A stretch of 64,000 nucleotides of DNA from Mycoplasma zalophidermidis (GCF_018913985.1 NZ_JAHMHK010000001.1:186001-250000); one strand, 5' to 3'; counted from the first letter of the stretch, positions 9,954-21,908 are shown. Made by a program: numbers and translations. Notes: generated by a model from the letters alone, not told the origin.

Positions 9954-9989
9954 TCAAAGAAAAGCAAAATATTTTTTTGTTATTTAATT
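9954..9989. repeat. 36-bp direct repeat, copy 2
   Basis: Partner of 9045-9080 with one mismatch. It holds the stop codon of the large surface protein gene and the -35 region of the cassette 2 RNA. Confidence 0.7.
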
Positions 9990-12900
9990 TTTTTATCAAA
10001 GTATCTCACTTTAATAAATCAGCCTAATGCTATACCAATTCCCAAAGTTATAAGGCCTAAAGGGGCTAAAATAGATATTAAAAGCTTCTTATTTTTTGCT
10101 TTTTGCTTTTGAATATCATTATTAATATTTGGCAACTCAACAACAACATCATCTAAATCATCAATGACGGAGCTATTCAAGATATTTTCAATTGTAAACT
10201 CGGCAGCATTTTCTGAACTACCGGCAATTGGCCGAATTTTTATCTGTATCGATTTTAATATATTTTTTTCATTTGTTAAAAGCCGCAAGGAATTATTTAG
10301 TTCATTCAAATCTAAATCTCAATCTATTCCATATTTAATATCGTAAGTTTTTTGTAAATACTCATTAATATCGGCTATTACTTTGTCTCTCAGTTTGGAT
10401 AACACATTTTCTTTATAACTGAATTTTTTTGTTTTAATTGACATTAAATCAAATAAAAATTCCTTCCCGTTATCATCAACAACAATCTTAGCGTTATTTA
10501 AAGCGTTATAACTAGTTAAATTAACGACTTTTCGGTTAATTCCCTTAATTACTACCGCTTGCTTAAATCCTTTGCCTTTAGCAAGGTTTCTGACCGCATT
10601 TTCAAGATTGCTAATCTCGACATCTTGACCTAATATTAATCCACGTTGTAATAATTTTTCATAGGTATATCGAGTTATCTTTTCTCTGATTTCGGATAAA
10701 TTACCTGCTTCAAAGCTAAAGTCAGCTATTTCAATTTCTTTTAAATTAATTTCATGTTCGAATACATGAAAAACAATGTTATTGACTTTTCCATATAATA
10801 TTCCACGGCCATTAATTGCTTCAATAACTAAAATAGCATTATGAATATATTTATTATCACTTGGTCTGATTTGCGGAACAGACATTTCAAAGGCAACCGA
10901 ATCTAAATTTTTTATTTGATAGTCCTTATCCAATTCCAGTCCTTTAATTTGTTTTTTAATTTCCGAAATTATGAAATTTTTAATTTCATTTACATCATTT
11001 AAACCATTAAGTTCAATTGTTTTTAAAGTTATATTAGCAAATATATTAGCTTTTGTTTGAGACTTATTAGGTTCATCTTCATCATTAGCAGAATTATGAT
11101 TTGGATTTTTCTTTTTATCTTCGTCAAAATTATCTATTTCGCTTTTTTTGAAAACGTTCAAAGGAATAGAAAATATTTTATAAGGCATTATTGTAATATT
11201 AGAATCAGGTTTAACTAATTCAACTTTAATCGTTAATAATTTTGTTAAATAACTAAAATCTGTTGTAAAGTTAAGTTTATTAAATTCTTCTTCAGTAAGT
11301 CCACTAAATCAAGATTTTTTATTTTGTCAAATTTGAGCCATAAAATCTTTGATGTAATTATGTTTAGCCGTATCAATAAAGTATTGTCTATTTAATTCAA
11401 GATTAATAATTTGGTTATTAGTTGGCTCAATATCCTTGAATTTAATTTTCATAAATATAGGGTTTTGATTAAGCATATATATTTCTTCAACCGTATTAAG
11501 GTTAAAGTAGATAAATGCTCCAGATTTATCAGGATTTATTTCCACCTTGCTGATATTAACTTTATCTTTATTAGTAAAGTCCGAAAGCAGTTCAACTTCC
11601 GCTAATTTAGTATTTTTATATCTATTAGCAAATTCATCCACACTAAATTTATCGTCTGCGATTGTTTTTAGTGTTGGAGCAATACTGATATAACTATTGA
11701 AGTAATCTCTATAATAAAGACGCTCTATATAACCTTTATAGTATTCCATAGCATCTTCATAATTTAGTTTGTATATTTCCTTGTCTGTTAATCCAACCGA
11801 GATTAAATAATTATAAAATGATGCTCCGGTTGTTGTTTTTCACAAAGGCTGTATTTGACCGCTATCTAAAACAACATTATCCGTAAAATAAGAATTTGGA
11901 GGATTTTTACTATCTGAATTTTTTTCACCTGGTTCCTGAATTAATATTAATTTAAAATTACTAATTGAATTAGGGGCATTTGAGACAAACAGCCAAATTC
12001 CAGAAGTTGAAAAGTATGATGATTCACCAGTTTCTTTAATCTGGTCAATAGAATTTATTGTGTTAGTATTACTATACTTAAGAAGATATTTATTATTATG
12101 CGATTTTGCTTTTTCTAATTTAAATAATGTAAAGTTCTCTGTTTCTCCAATTACTTCTTTTAATCCACCTTTTCCAAGAACTACCGCTTCAGCAATGAAA
12201 CCACTTGGTTTATCTCTATCTCAACCTGGTCTAAACAAAGTACGTGATTTATATGGTAATTTAGTATCGGCATAATATTCTTCATCAATTTCATCATTTC
12301 ATTCGGGAAAGCTACTTCAATTAGCAAATGTTTCATATTTATTATCGATAAATATTGGTTCTCCTTCAAATTGTTTTAAATCAAACCAAACTAGTTGCTT
12401 CTTTGTTCCTGTTTTAGGGTCTATTGAGGCATCATACATTGGATTATCTATTAAATTACCAGCACTATCTTTTTTATATTCACCATTAGCTTCTTTAACA
12501 TACTTTTCGATTAATAGTTTTTGATGCGGGTTATTTTCAGGGTCTCAAGCATATCATTTAAAATCCATTTTGGAGCTTCGTGAATTAATTTCAATTATTT
12601 TGTTATAAATTAATTTAATATTCCCTTCAGCATTTCCGCTATTTGGTTCGTATTGAATAATCTGAATTTTGTATTCATTTAGTTTATGTGAGTTTTTCTC
12701 ATTTATTTCGGAATACGGGTCGGCATCAAAATCCAAAACCCTACTATTATCGCTTGCATTTAAACGATTATCTTTTAAGTTCTTAAAAAAGGTTTGGTCT
12801 AAAACATCAACTTTTTTACCATTGATAATTAAAACTTCGTTTTCACTTAATGTTGTATTAAAGTTTACGCTCAAAGGTGTGTGAGCGACCCATCTACCAG

Positions 12901-14038
12901 CATAGTAAGTATTTCCATAATTTCCAATTGCTTTATCATTTTTGGCTCTAACTAATACATCATCTACTAACTCCGTATCATAATCCTCGAAGTTAATATA
13001 TTTACCAAGATTAATTTTTAAACGTTCGTCCATTTTTGCATTTTCTAGTCATTTAGTAGCACGATATTTGATTTTAATATTAGATTTAAGTAATTTTGAG
13101 CCAGTGTTTTTTGATTGCGTTTTAGTATCTTTAACATAAACATCTATACTATTTTTAGTGGTATCTTCAGATGAAATCTTATAACTCAAGACTAAACTAT
13201 TATTTTTATCCTTGAGTTTATTATTTAATGTTTCAAAATATTTGTTTAGATTATATTTATTACTTTTTTGATTAGTGCCTTCTAATGGATTAGTCATTAA
13301 ATTTCCACCCGTATCTGTATCTAAGACTATTTCGTCATTAACAACACTTAACGCTTCATTTCAGAGCTTATTATAATGTTTTTCAACATTTCGATTAACA
13401 AATTTAGACTTAACTCTAACTTTCAAAGAATACACCTTTTCATCGCCCGATATAGCATCAGTTGAATGATGATGCGTGTTTCAAACTTGACCTGTATAAT
13501 AATCCTCTTCTTCGTCGTAGTACTCCTCATCAACTCAAATTAACTCATCATTAATTAATTCTATCTCAACCAAGGCGTCATCTTTATTGACGACATCATT
13601 AAAAAGTGTATTTCATTGTGAACGTAAAATATTTTTTTCGTTCGTCGAGATATTAGAATTAATTAAATTATCGTAAATTTTTCTTATTTTTTGAAAGTTG
13701 ATATTTGTGTGGAGTTTATATCCTTTATAAAAATACGTTTGTGAATCAGATATTTCTTGATAATCGGTTGGTTTACTTATCATTTTACCTGTTTCCCTTA
13801 TTAAGTTCAAATATTCTCCAAAAAATACACCATTATAGTTAGAATCAAGCAATTCTCTGCTGTCCATTTTAAATAAAACGTTTTTAGAATTAAAGACAAA
13901 TTCTCTTATATCATCGACATATGAGTTTTTTTGTCAATCGATAGGTAATTGTTCGTTTTTAGCAGCAACCATAAAAATTGGTAGCGAAACCAATACAGGA
14001 ACTGATAACCCACCCAAAATTAATTTTCTTTTTCTCAT
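9980..14038 (-). CDS. Very large ICE surface protein anchored at both ends
   Basis: A 1352-residue protein interrupted by many UGA-Trp codons. An N-terminal hydrophobic segment (LILGGLSVPVLVSLPIFMV) follows MRKRK, and a C-terminal membrane segment (LLISILAPLGLITLGIGIAL) is followed by a short basic tail. The roughly 1300 residues between are hydrophilic and expected outside the cell. There is no lipobox Cys, no known enzyme motif and no obvious long repeat. The gene follows the 199-residue gene by 3 nt and lies downstream of traE in the same operon. A role in donor-recipient contact or in building the conjugation channel is plausible but inferred only from position and topology. Confidence 0.85.
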
Positions 14039-14041
14039 AAG

Positions 14042-14641
14042 TTATTCTTCCATATCATTTTCGATATTACTATCTAGTTCATTATTAAATTCATAATTGG
14101 TATATTTTTTGGTTGTTTTAGCAAGTTCTCTTGCTTTTTGCTTTTGATTTGAAATAAGCTTCTCAAGTTCGCTATTGAAAATGTTGCGAATTTGTTTAAA
14201 GTACAATGATTCATTAAGAATTTTTTCGTCCGGTTCATTAACAACATCAGGATTAAATTCAATCTCCGGATTAGATAAAACATTAAGAATCATATCTATT
14301 TTTTTACCAGCTAAACTAGTTTCAATTTCATATTTATCAATTTTGTTTTTTATTGAATTTGTAAAAGGATACATCGATGCATATAAAGCTTTTCGAAAAG
14401 CATAAAACATATCATCCTTTAACTCCCTCATCATTACTCTTTTATCAATATCCTTTAAATAATTCATCACTACCTCGCCAATTGCGACCGATACACTCTT
14501 ATTGTCTCCCTTAAGCTCACGTTGCCAAGCTTTAAACCTTAAAATTTCGCTTTGGTCATATAACCGAAAAGAAATTCTTAAACCATTCTCTGATTTAGGT
14601 TCAACATCTATATTTTGCGAATCATTAATTTTCTTTTTCAT
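14042..14641 (-). CDS. Soluble ICE protein of unknown function
   Basis: 199 residues, highly charged, no membrane segment. Helical stretches dominate (for example IRNIFNSELEKLISNQKQKARELAK). The start is the ATG at 14639-14641, preceded by AAGGAG; a longer reading from a GTG at 14656 would run through that ribosome binding site and is rejected. It sits between traE and the large surface protein with 3 nt to the latter. Family not recognised; it may be a DNA-processing or channel accessory protein of the ICE. Confidence 0.8.
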   Translation of the reverse strand: MKKKINDSQNIDVEPKSENGLRISFRLYDQSEILRFKAWQRELKGDNKSVSVAIGEVVMNYLKDIDKRVMMRELKDDMFYAFRKALYASMYPFTNSIKNKIDKYEIETSLAGKKIDMILNVLSNPEIEFNPDVVNEPDEKILNESLYFKQIRNIFNSELEKLISNQKQKARELAKTTKKYTNYEFNNELDSNIENDMEE

Positions 14642-14650
14642 TTTTCTCCT

Positions 14651-14702
14651 TCGCACACGTGTGCGTGTGCGTATATTTAATATACGTGTGTAAGCACACG
14701 AG
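14651..14702. promoter_or_regulatory. Nested palindromes of alternating purine-pyrimidine sequence
   Basis: Contains the perfect 12-bp palindrome GCACACGTGTGC (14653-14664) and a hairpin CGTATAT/ATATACG around TTA, with GTGTG and CACACG tracts on both sides. It lies between the traE stop and the ribosome binding site of the next gene. Such GC-rich alternating sequence stands out in this genome; it could be an operator, an RNA-processing site or a DNA-structure element. Confidence 0.45.
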
Positions 14703-14704
14703 CA

Positions 14705-17533
14705 TTAATTATTTATCTTTTTAAAATCACCTTGCTTAAAATATAATGATTTTTCATAATCGTTATATCAAGCGTCAATTTTAATTTTTGAATTTAAGTG
14801 AAGTGAAATCATATTATGTCCAATTTCACCATCGCTTAAAAATGAAGTAGCAGAGCTGTTTAACCCACCCGAAAATTCATACATTTGTTTTACAGCTTTT
14901 AAATCGCGGCTTTTTAAACCAAAGAATGTAGAATATTGACAATTCTGAACAATCGATTCAGCCTTATCAGAAACTAACAAGTCTGACGGCGATTGAGTAG
15001 TTAAATCAAGAGATAATAAGTATTTTCTCCCTGTCTTAGTTAATTTCCAAATGAAATCTAACATAATAGGTCTATTAACATTAACATATTGGTGTATTTC
15101 ATCAATAAACGCAACCGTGTGCTTATTAGGATTTTTAATTATGTTTTGATAAACGAGGTTTTGAATCAAACTTAGCAAAACATATGTACCAACAGAGTTG
15201 TCTTCTTTTCCTAATGACATTAGTTCCTTAGTGTTAAATATAATAAAGTCATTATCTAAATTAATGTTTGTTTTGGCGTTATAAAGCTTTTCGAATTTGC
15301 CGTTATATTGAAATAAGTATTTGAATACATCTAATATTCGAGCAATACTTAATTGCTTACGTTCTTTTTCGTATTTATCGGCAAATTCAAAATTTTGCAG
15401 CTCTTCTATTAAGTCATCAATTATTGGAAATTCAATTTTATTTAATTCATCAATTGATTTAACTTGATATACATTCAACTTTTCATAAAGTCGTCTGACA
15501 GCAGTCATAATCAGCATAATATGTTCATTTGTGAAATCATCACTAATCAATTTAAAGAAGTTTTCAAGTCATTCGTTATGCTTTTTAATTACACTATTAA
15601 TGTTAAAATCAACTTCTTCGTTGCCATTATCTTCTTCTCAAATTTGAACACGAATTTCTAATGGATTTAAACTAGTTCCTGAATCAGTACCTAGGTTAAA
15701 AACGCTACCACCAAATTTTTCAGAAAGATATTTATATTCGTTTTCAATATCGACAACATAAACATTATGATTTTCCATCAAGGCATCAACAATAGATTTA
15801 GACTTTGAGGTCGACTTACCTTTGCCTGATGAACCTAATGTCATTCAGTTGTAGTTAGTTCGACGTGAATTTTTTTTATAGAATCTATCAACGATTACAG
15901 GTTCTGCCGTATTAATTGTGGTTCCAATAAAACAAAGATTACCGTCGTTTTGGTATTCGTTTTCAAAACCTCAACCGCGAGAAACGTTATACGAAGATAT
16001 TTGCATTGCTTCATTTAAATTATTAGTAGTTATAAATAAACTTTGTGCAAATGCCTCAAATTGTCTGAAAGGAAGAGACTTAACTAAAATCTTGGCTCTT
16101 TTAGCGTCTGCATAATTCTGCGATTCGATTTTTCTAAGTTCTTCTAACGAATCAGCTTCATTAATAATCATAAAGTGCGAATCAAATAAATTATTTTTAT
16201 CAATTTGAATTTGATTTTCCAAATATTCGATTGCTTCAAGTTGCAAGTTATTACCTTTTTGGCTAAAACCTGATTTGATAATTGTTGCATTGTCCTTAGT
16301 TCTACGAGTTCCCTTATCTAAAATATCACCAACCGAATCATAAGTAATAGCTCCTAAATTTCAAACTATTTTACTTTCATTATTAAGCAAATCATAAGTT
16401 CATGCTTCATCTAATCTAAGGGGCAATTCAGCCACAGTTTGAATAGAATAGTATTTCTCATCAATTTTGAAATAACTTGGCTTAAATACAACCTTATTTA
16501 GCTCAAATAAGTCAGATAATTTAATTTGGTCGTCTTGTTTAGCTTCGTCTGGTTCATTTTGTTTCTTAAACTTAGTAATAAATCAACTCTTAATACGCAT
16601 TATTAAATCTTGCTTATTAACTTCATCATCATTACGTCTATGTTTTCAAGAATATGATTTTTCTTGTTGCAAAAAATATTTATCAATTAACTCATCATTA
16701 ATTTTTGAACCAAATTGCTTGGAAATAAAATTAACTAATTTTTTTCCTTCAAGCAACTCAGGTTCTAATTCCATCGAGTTAATGGTCGTATAGACTGCTT
16801 CAATGGTCTTGATTAACTCACTAAGTTTTTTATCATAAACAACAATATAATAATTGTCGAGCATAATATCATTATCCAAAACATCAAAATCATGATATTT
16901 TTCCTCATAAAGTTTTGTGAAAGCATCAATGACCTCAGCCTTCGAATCATTATTTATTAAAGAATGAATTTTGACATCCATATTTGTCTTTAAAGAATTA
17001 AAATTATTTGAATAATCAACTAATTCTTTATATCTGACAATCGAAATTTGAGATGTAATAGAATCTAAAATACTAACAAATTTTCCAAGAAAAGCCTCTC
17101 TATCAAATTCTGCCTCATTCCAAGGGACACGCCCTTTAAATTTAATTACTCCAAAGTGCTTAATTCCACCTTTTAAAAATTTTGTTTTCACATATTTATT
17201 TTCAATAATGGCGTCATATGGAATTAAAAACTCTTTTTTGCTTTTTGTTCCATCGCCATATTTTTTTGTTTTGAATAAATATCTAATCATTCAACCAAAC
17301 AGAACATATAATCTGACATCATATTTGACAACACGTATTAAACTAGTGTTGAAAATAAGAAAAATTGTTATTCAAATAAGAAATCTAACAAATACATTTA
17401 TATTTTCGGGTAAAAAGGCATAAAGAATGAAAAATGAAGTTATTACATTTATCAAAAGTACCAAAAAATCTAATCAAGTATAGTTTTTAAAAATTTTGTT
17501 CCGTGTTTTTTTAATATTCTTAGGTTGCAACAT
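14705..17533 (-). CDS. traE: TraE/VirB4-type conjugation ATPase
   Basis: A 942-residue ATPase that powers the type IV secretion channel of mycoplasma ICEs. Two membrane segments near the N-terminus (around LVLLINVITSFFILYAFL and FLIWITIFLIFNTSLI) are followed by a long cytoplasmic part. That part has a Walker A motif GSSGKGKST near residue 565 and a Walker B VAFIDEIHQY near residue 810, as expected for VirB4. Its start codon overlaps the stop of the VirB6-like gene (TAATG), with GAGGT as ribosome binding site, so translation is coupled. At least ten UGA-Trp codons interrupt the gene under the standard code. It appears intact. Confidence 0.88.
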
Positions 17534-19302
17534 TAATTTTTACCTCTTTTCGTTTGACTATATTTATCCTTCATCGCATTAAGACCAGTTGAAATTTTAT
17601 TATTATGTGCTTTGTCAGTTGTCAAGCTTGATTTCATCTGTTCGATTTTATTTTTCATGTTTTTAGGCATTTCTTTTCCTTCATATTTCTTTTCAAATCT
17701 TTGAATAATGTTTTCTTTTTTAGCAATTGTCGAAGCACTAAATTTAGCTCTTTTAGCATTTTCAAAATTCATCTTATCTGTCTTAGAAACTGTTAAACTA
17801 TCGCCAGAATTACGTTCAATTCTTTTATCAATCAACTCTCTTAATTCTCTTTGTCTTCCTAGAACTTGATTATATTTTGCACTTCCTTTCTCACTTAGTG
17901 TTTTACCACCTAGCTTAGCAAGTTTCTTGTTATTTTTCGCTTCAAGCTTTGTTAATTTTGCATTTGAAGCTCGTAAATCACTTTTCTTTAAATTGCTTTC
18001 GCCAGCATCAATTTGACCTCTAAGTACCTGATTTTCTAATTTTGTATCACGACGCGCCAATTTAACAGATTCATTTCTATCATGTATTTTTTGATTTAGC
18101 CCCATTGCTCTCATTTGATACTCGCTCTTATCGATTTTACCCTTAGACAACTGTGCTCTTAATTCTCTTTTAGCATTAAGAGCTTCAAGCCCTCTACGAC
18201 CTTTTGTTAAAGCAACGGCACCGGTTTTGGCAGCTTTACCGCCAGCTTTTAGCATTTTGCCAGTTCCTTTTAGCGCTAACCCAGCTCCACCCGCTAAGGC
18301 CATTCCAGCAGCCATTAAACCTTTGGTTTCGCTTAGCGTTTCTCTAATAGAAGCACTTTCCCCAACAAAAGCCGCAACTTCACTTGAGATTCCCATTGAA
18401 GCAACCGCCCCTCCAACACTAACACCAAGAATAAGTAATATTCTTATAAAGAAATTAATGTTTAAAGAACTTACTCAATTAAATGATTGATTTAGAAATG
18501 CGCTTAATATCTGAACTCCAACCGCCAGAGAAATAATCGCAAATCCTTTGCCAAAATACATTTGGCCTCACAACTTTAATCTCTTTCCATCATCGGCAAT
18601 AGCTGATGAAGCGACAAATGGCGAAATTATGAATAGGAAAAATTGTTGGAATATTTTTTGCACAACGGTAAGCAGTCCCAACACCAATGGAATTAACGTC
18701 GAACATGAAATTAAACATCCTAAGAATATTATTTGAATTCCTTGACCTCAAGCCAATTCTTTGTAATCACTGTCTTTAATCAAAAACGCATTATCGTAAA
18801 CACTATCTCATTTAGCACGTGTAAAACCCTTCAAGTGCCCTTCAGCGAACAAATTATTAAATAGTTGTCTGTCCAATGAAATTTCGTTTCCGCTAAGTGT
18901 TAATTTAATCATTAAACCAACCAGCATATTAAAAATATATAAAACAATAGGTATTCCAATCAACCACAGCGTTGCTAAAAACGAATATTTAAGAGCAACA
19001 CTCACGGGATTGGGTTCATTTTCGCCCTTTCAAAAATGAAGCCTAATTAAACTTGAAATTAATAACATCACATACATAAACACCGATATTATTAATAATC
19101 TGAGAAACATATTAGGGAATCTAGCGACTTCAAATGAATCAGTCAAACTAATTCCAAATAGAATATATTGCGGCAATGCAATTGCTATCAAATCATAGCA
19201 AGCCAATACCGCCTTCAATAAAATTAATGGTAATACTACAAGCAAATATCAAAATGCGATAAAAACACCATAGTAAACACCATCTAAAAGATTTTGCCAC
19301 AT
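17533..19302 (-). CDS. Polytopic conjugation membrane protein (VirB6/TrbL-like)
   Basis: 589 residues. The first 330 contain about six hydrophobic segments, among them VVLPLILLKAVLACYDLIAI, FLRLLIISVFMYVMLLI and TLWLIGIPIVLYIFNMLVGL. The C-terminal 260 residues are very basic, rich in Lys, Ala and Leu, and predicted helical. This layout and the place between a small two-TM protein and TraE match VirB6/TrbL-type channel proteins, although no short signature proves it. Start ATG at 19300-19302; its stop overlaps the traE start. Confidence 0.65.
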
Positions 19303-19305
19303 AAA

Positions 19306-19626
19306 CTAACTCGTTTTAATTTCAGCAAAGTTTCTCAATAGCGACATTAGTAATGGACTTAAAGCTCATAAAATTATTACAGCAATTAAAAATATTCCTA
19401 ATCACTTAATTCTTTTTAATTGTGTTTGTCTTATTTCTTCGTTATCGGTTTTACCGGCTTTAAAAAAGCTAACTGCCGCAATAACAATAATTATTACGGC
19501 TAATATACCAGCAAACGCTCCCAAAATTATATTAATGTATTGTTGTACCGTGTTTGCTATTGATTCTAAATTGGATTTGATGTTTTCTCCACCAGCATCC
19601 AAAATTACATTTGTAAATTTATTCAT
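19306..19626 (-). CDS. Small two-TM protein, VirB2/pilin-like
   Basis: 106 residues with two membrane segments, IILGAFAGILAVIIIVIAAV and LGIFLIAVIILWALSPLLM, separated by a short charged loop. Size, topology and position directly before the VirB6-like gene suit a VirB2/TrbC-type channel subunit, but there is no diagnostic motif. The start ATG overlaps the end of ssb by 8 nt, so it is translated from the same message. Confidence 0.65.
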
Positions 19627-20020
19627 TTTTACCTCCTAAAAGTTCATTTTGGTCAAAATCAAAAACCATTTCTGATGTATCATCCTGTTCTTTGATTTCT
19701 TTATCATTTACATTAGTGTTTTTTGATAAATATGTTATTTGTAAGCCAATTACATCCAATTTATATTGTTTTGAACCACTAGATTTAGATGTAAATGGCT
19801 GATTATCTAGTTTTCCGACAACTTCTATCAAGTCGCCTTTTTTACAATACTTCAAAAAGTTTTCGGCAACCTTATTAAAAATATTCACATCGATAAAATC
19901 AACTTTATCTTTTCCTTCGTCTATTACGGCCATATTAAATTGAACTCATAGACTATTTTCCTTTTTGTATTCTTTAGCATTATCATTTGTGATTCTGCCA
20001 GTTAATAAAACTTTATTCAT
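19619..20020 (-). CDS. ssb: Single-stranded DNA-binding protein of the ICE
   Basis: 133 residues with the OB-fold pattern of SSB: MNKVLLTGRITNDN at the N-terminus, then FNMAVID, FIDVNIFNKVAENF, KGDLIEVVGKL and KLDVIGLQITYL. The acidic C-terminal tail is present, although the classical DDDIPF tip is replaced by a charged end. It probably coats the transferred strand during conjugation and is additional to the chromosomal SSB. Start ATG (20018-20020) follows AAAGGAAAA. Confidence 0.85.
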
Positions 20021-20030
20021 TTTTTCCTTT

Positions 20031-20258
20031 CTAATTAGCCAATCAAAATGTAGCTATTATTCACACGCCAAAAAAACTTATTACTATTCCAGACAACAAA
20101 ATTTTTCATTCCGGATTTTTGTTTCGTGCTTCATGCTTTAACTTGTTATCTTTACTAAAACACCCCTTATAACCCCTAATAAGCACTATCAGCATCATTA
20201 TTCCTACGATCGCTAAAAATATAGCGCCAGTAATTAAATAACTAATTGCCTGATTCAT
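20031..20258 (-). CDS. Small ICE membrane protein
   Basis: 75 residues with two membrane segments (around ITGAIFLAIVGIMMLIVLI and ILLSGIVISFFGVWIIATFW) joined by a basic loop. Three UGA codons are read as Trp, so it is invisible under the standard code. It is the first gene after a strong terminator and stands directly upstream of ssb, probably opening the ssb-virB2-like-virB6-like-traE operon. No family recognised. Confidence 0.75.
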
Positions 20259-20267
20259 TTTTAACTA

Positions 20268-20311
20268 AAAAAACCACCAAATCATCCCGTGTCGGGAGCG
20301 TGGTGGTTTTT
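20268..20311 (-). terminator. Strong terminator between the ICE lipoprotein gene and the channel operon
   Basis: Ten-bp stem AAAACCACCA/TGGTGGTTTT enclosing an inner CCCG/CGGG stem, with T-runs on both strands. It divides the ICE into an upstream DNA-processing and cargo operon and a downstream channel operon. Confidence 0.85.
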
Positions 20312-20316
20312 ATGTA

Positions 20317-21908
20317 TTATTTTTTAAATGTTCATCCAAACGGTTCAAACGAGAAAATAACATTTCTCATTCTTTCGTTTGCTTCTAGTGAATTATCTAT
20401 TAAGGTAGGTCTTTTAACTTCGTCAACAAGTTCGATATTTTTTCAAGCAACTCGATAATAAGGCATTCTTGCTTCATTTTTATCAAATGCTCCATAAAAG
20501 TTTTTTTTGGTTCGTTCCCATTCTGTTCCGCCCATCGTAAATTTGATTGGACTAACAACATATTCATATTGTTTTAAAGCTCATTTATAAGTGTCCCTAA
20601 AATCAAATTCTCGTTCTTGAGCGCTATTACCTGGAAACATTAACAATTTATCATCTAATGTTAAACCCATAATGTAATCTAATTTTAAATAATCTAATAA
20701 TGCTTGCTCGTATTTATTAATTATTTCATAGTTTTTAATAAATATATCTTTAAGTGATAAGGTATTATCATAAACCCCTTCTCCCTTAATTCCCTTTGTG
20801 CTAGCAAGCATAAATTCCATAAATTCTAAATATGCAACAAGTAATCTATACTGAACGCTTTGCATCATAATATTTTTCGTATTACTCAAATATAAATAAT
20901 CAATAAAATCTAACTTTATATTTGGAATTGGATTTTCAAAGCTTCCAGGTTTATTTTCGTTATTATCACTAACTTTTTTAACCTTAAAGCCATCTTGTTG
21001 TTCGTAGAATAGTTTTGAAAATAATAATTCGTTTTTAGATTTTTCAAATGATGAATCGGTCGTAAATTCTCTATCAAATCTTCATCTAATATTTGGAGTG
21101 CTATAGTAAGTATTAAAAACATTAACAATTACTTTATATTTAGGGTCTTTTTCTAATGGAGATATTGCTTGATAATCATCATAATTCTCTCCGGTCGCCC
21201 AAATACTTCCCATTTTTTTACCAGCTAAATCTTCATCTATTTTTTTCAATCTTGAAAATGCATATTTCTATATCTATATAAATGTTCTCTAATATATGAT
21301 TCATTCATTATCTTAAACGCTAAAGAATTATTCTCTTTATCATCCGTTGGGTAAATTTGTTTTAATTGCTCAACCTCTAAAAGATTTTTAAGTCTAACAA
21401 CAACATTATATAAATCTCTTTCACTTACGACTCTATCAGATATATCATTATATTTCATTAGTTTGATATTATCGATACTTCGAATATAGCGACTTATTTT
21501 AGATATATTAGGAAATGTGAAATTATTAAATTCATCAATTTGATAATCCTTAACTTTTGGAATCATTTCTAATAACGCACTACCATTATCAACTAACGCA
21601 CTATCAGCATAGAATTTTTCATTTTGGTCAAAATTATCTTCCTTAACCAAATTAAAAATCGTGCCATTATACTCAAAAATATTTTTATTTGTTTTATTAA
21701 CGTTGCTATTATTACCAGAATTACTATTTTGACTATTTATAGTTCCTGAATTAGTATTATCATCAGGAACCGGAATAACAGGGTTGTTATCAATTTTGTC
21801 TAATTCTTTACCGCGTTTGTTAAACAAACTATATAAATTACAACTAACAGCACTCATTGGAGCGATTACAACCGGAATAATTCCAGCTAATTTAAATATT
21901 TTTTTCAT
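20317..21908 (-). pseudogene. ICE lipoprotein, frameshifted in a run of seven A
   Basis: The N-terminal part is a lipoprotein: MKKIFKL, a hydrophobic stretch and the lipobox AVSC, then an Asn/Ser-rich linker. The first frame ends at 21237 (…MHFQDWKK then TAG). The next frame continues at once (IDEDLAGKKMGSIW…) for about 300 more residues to the stop at 20317, with a coherent codon pattern and UGA-Trp codons. One extra A in the run at 21240-21246 would join the two into one protein of about 530 residues. It may be a true mutation, a phase-variable tract, a site of programmed slippage or a sequencing error. Mycoplasma ICEs normally carry a surface lipoprotein needed for transfer. Confidence 0.7.

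Noticed and set aside
14042-14656. Longer start (GTG at 14654-14656) for the 199-residue ICE protein
   Set aside because: It would read through the AAGGAG site that fits the ATG at 14641.
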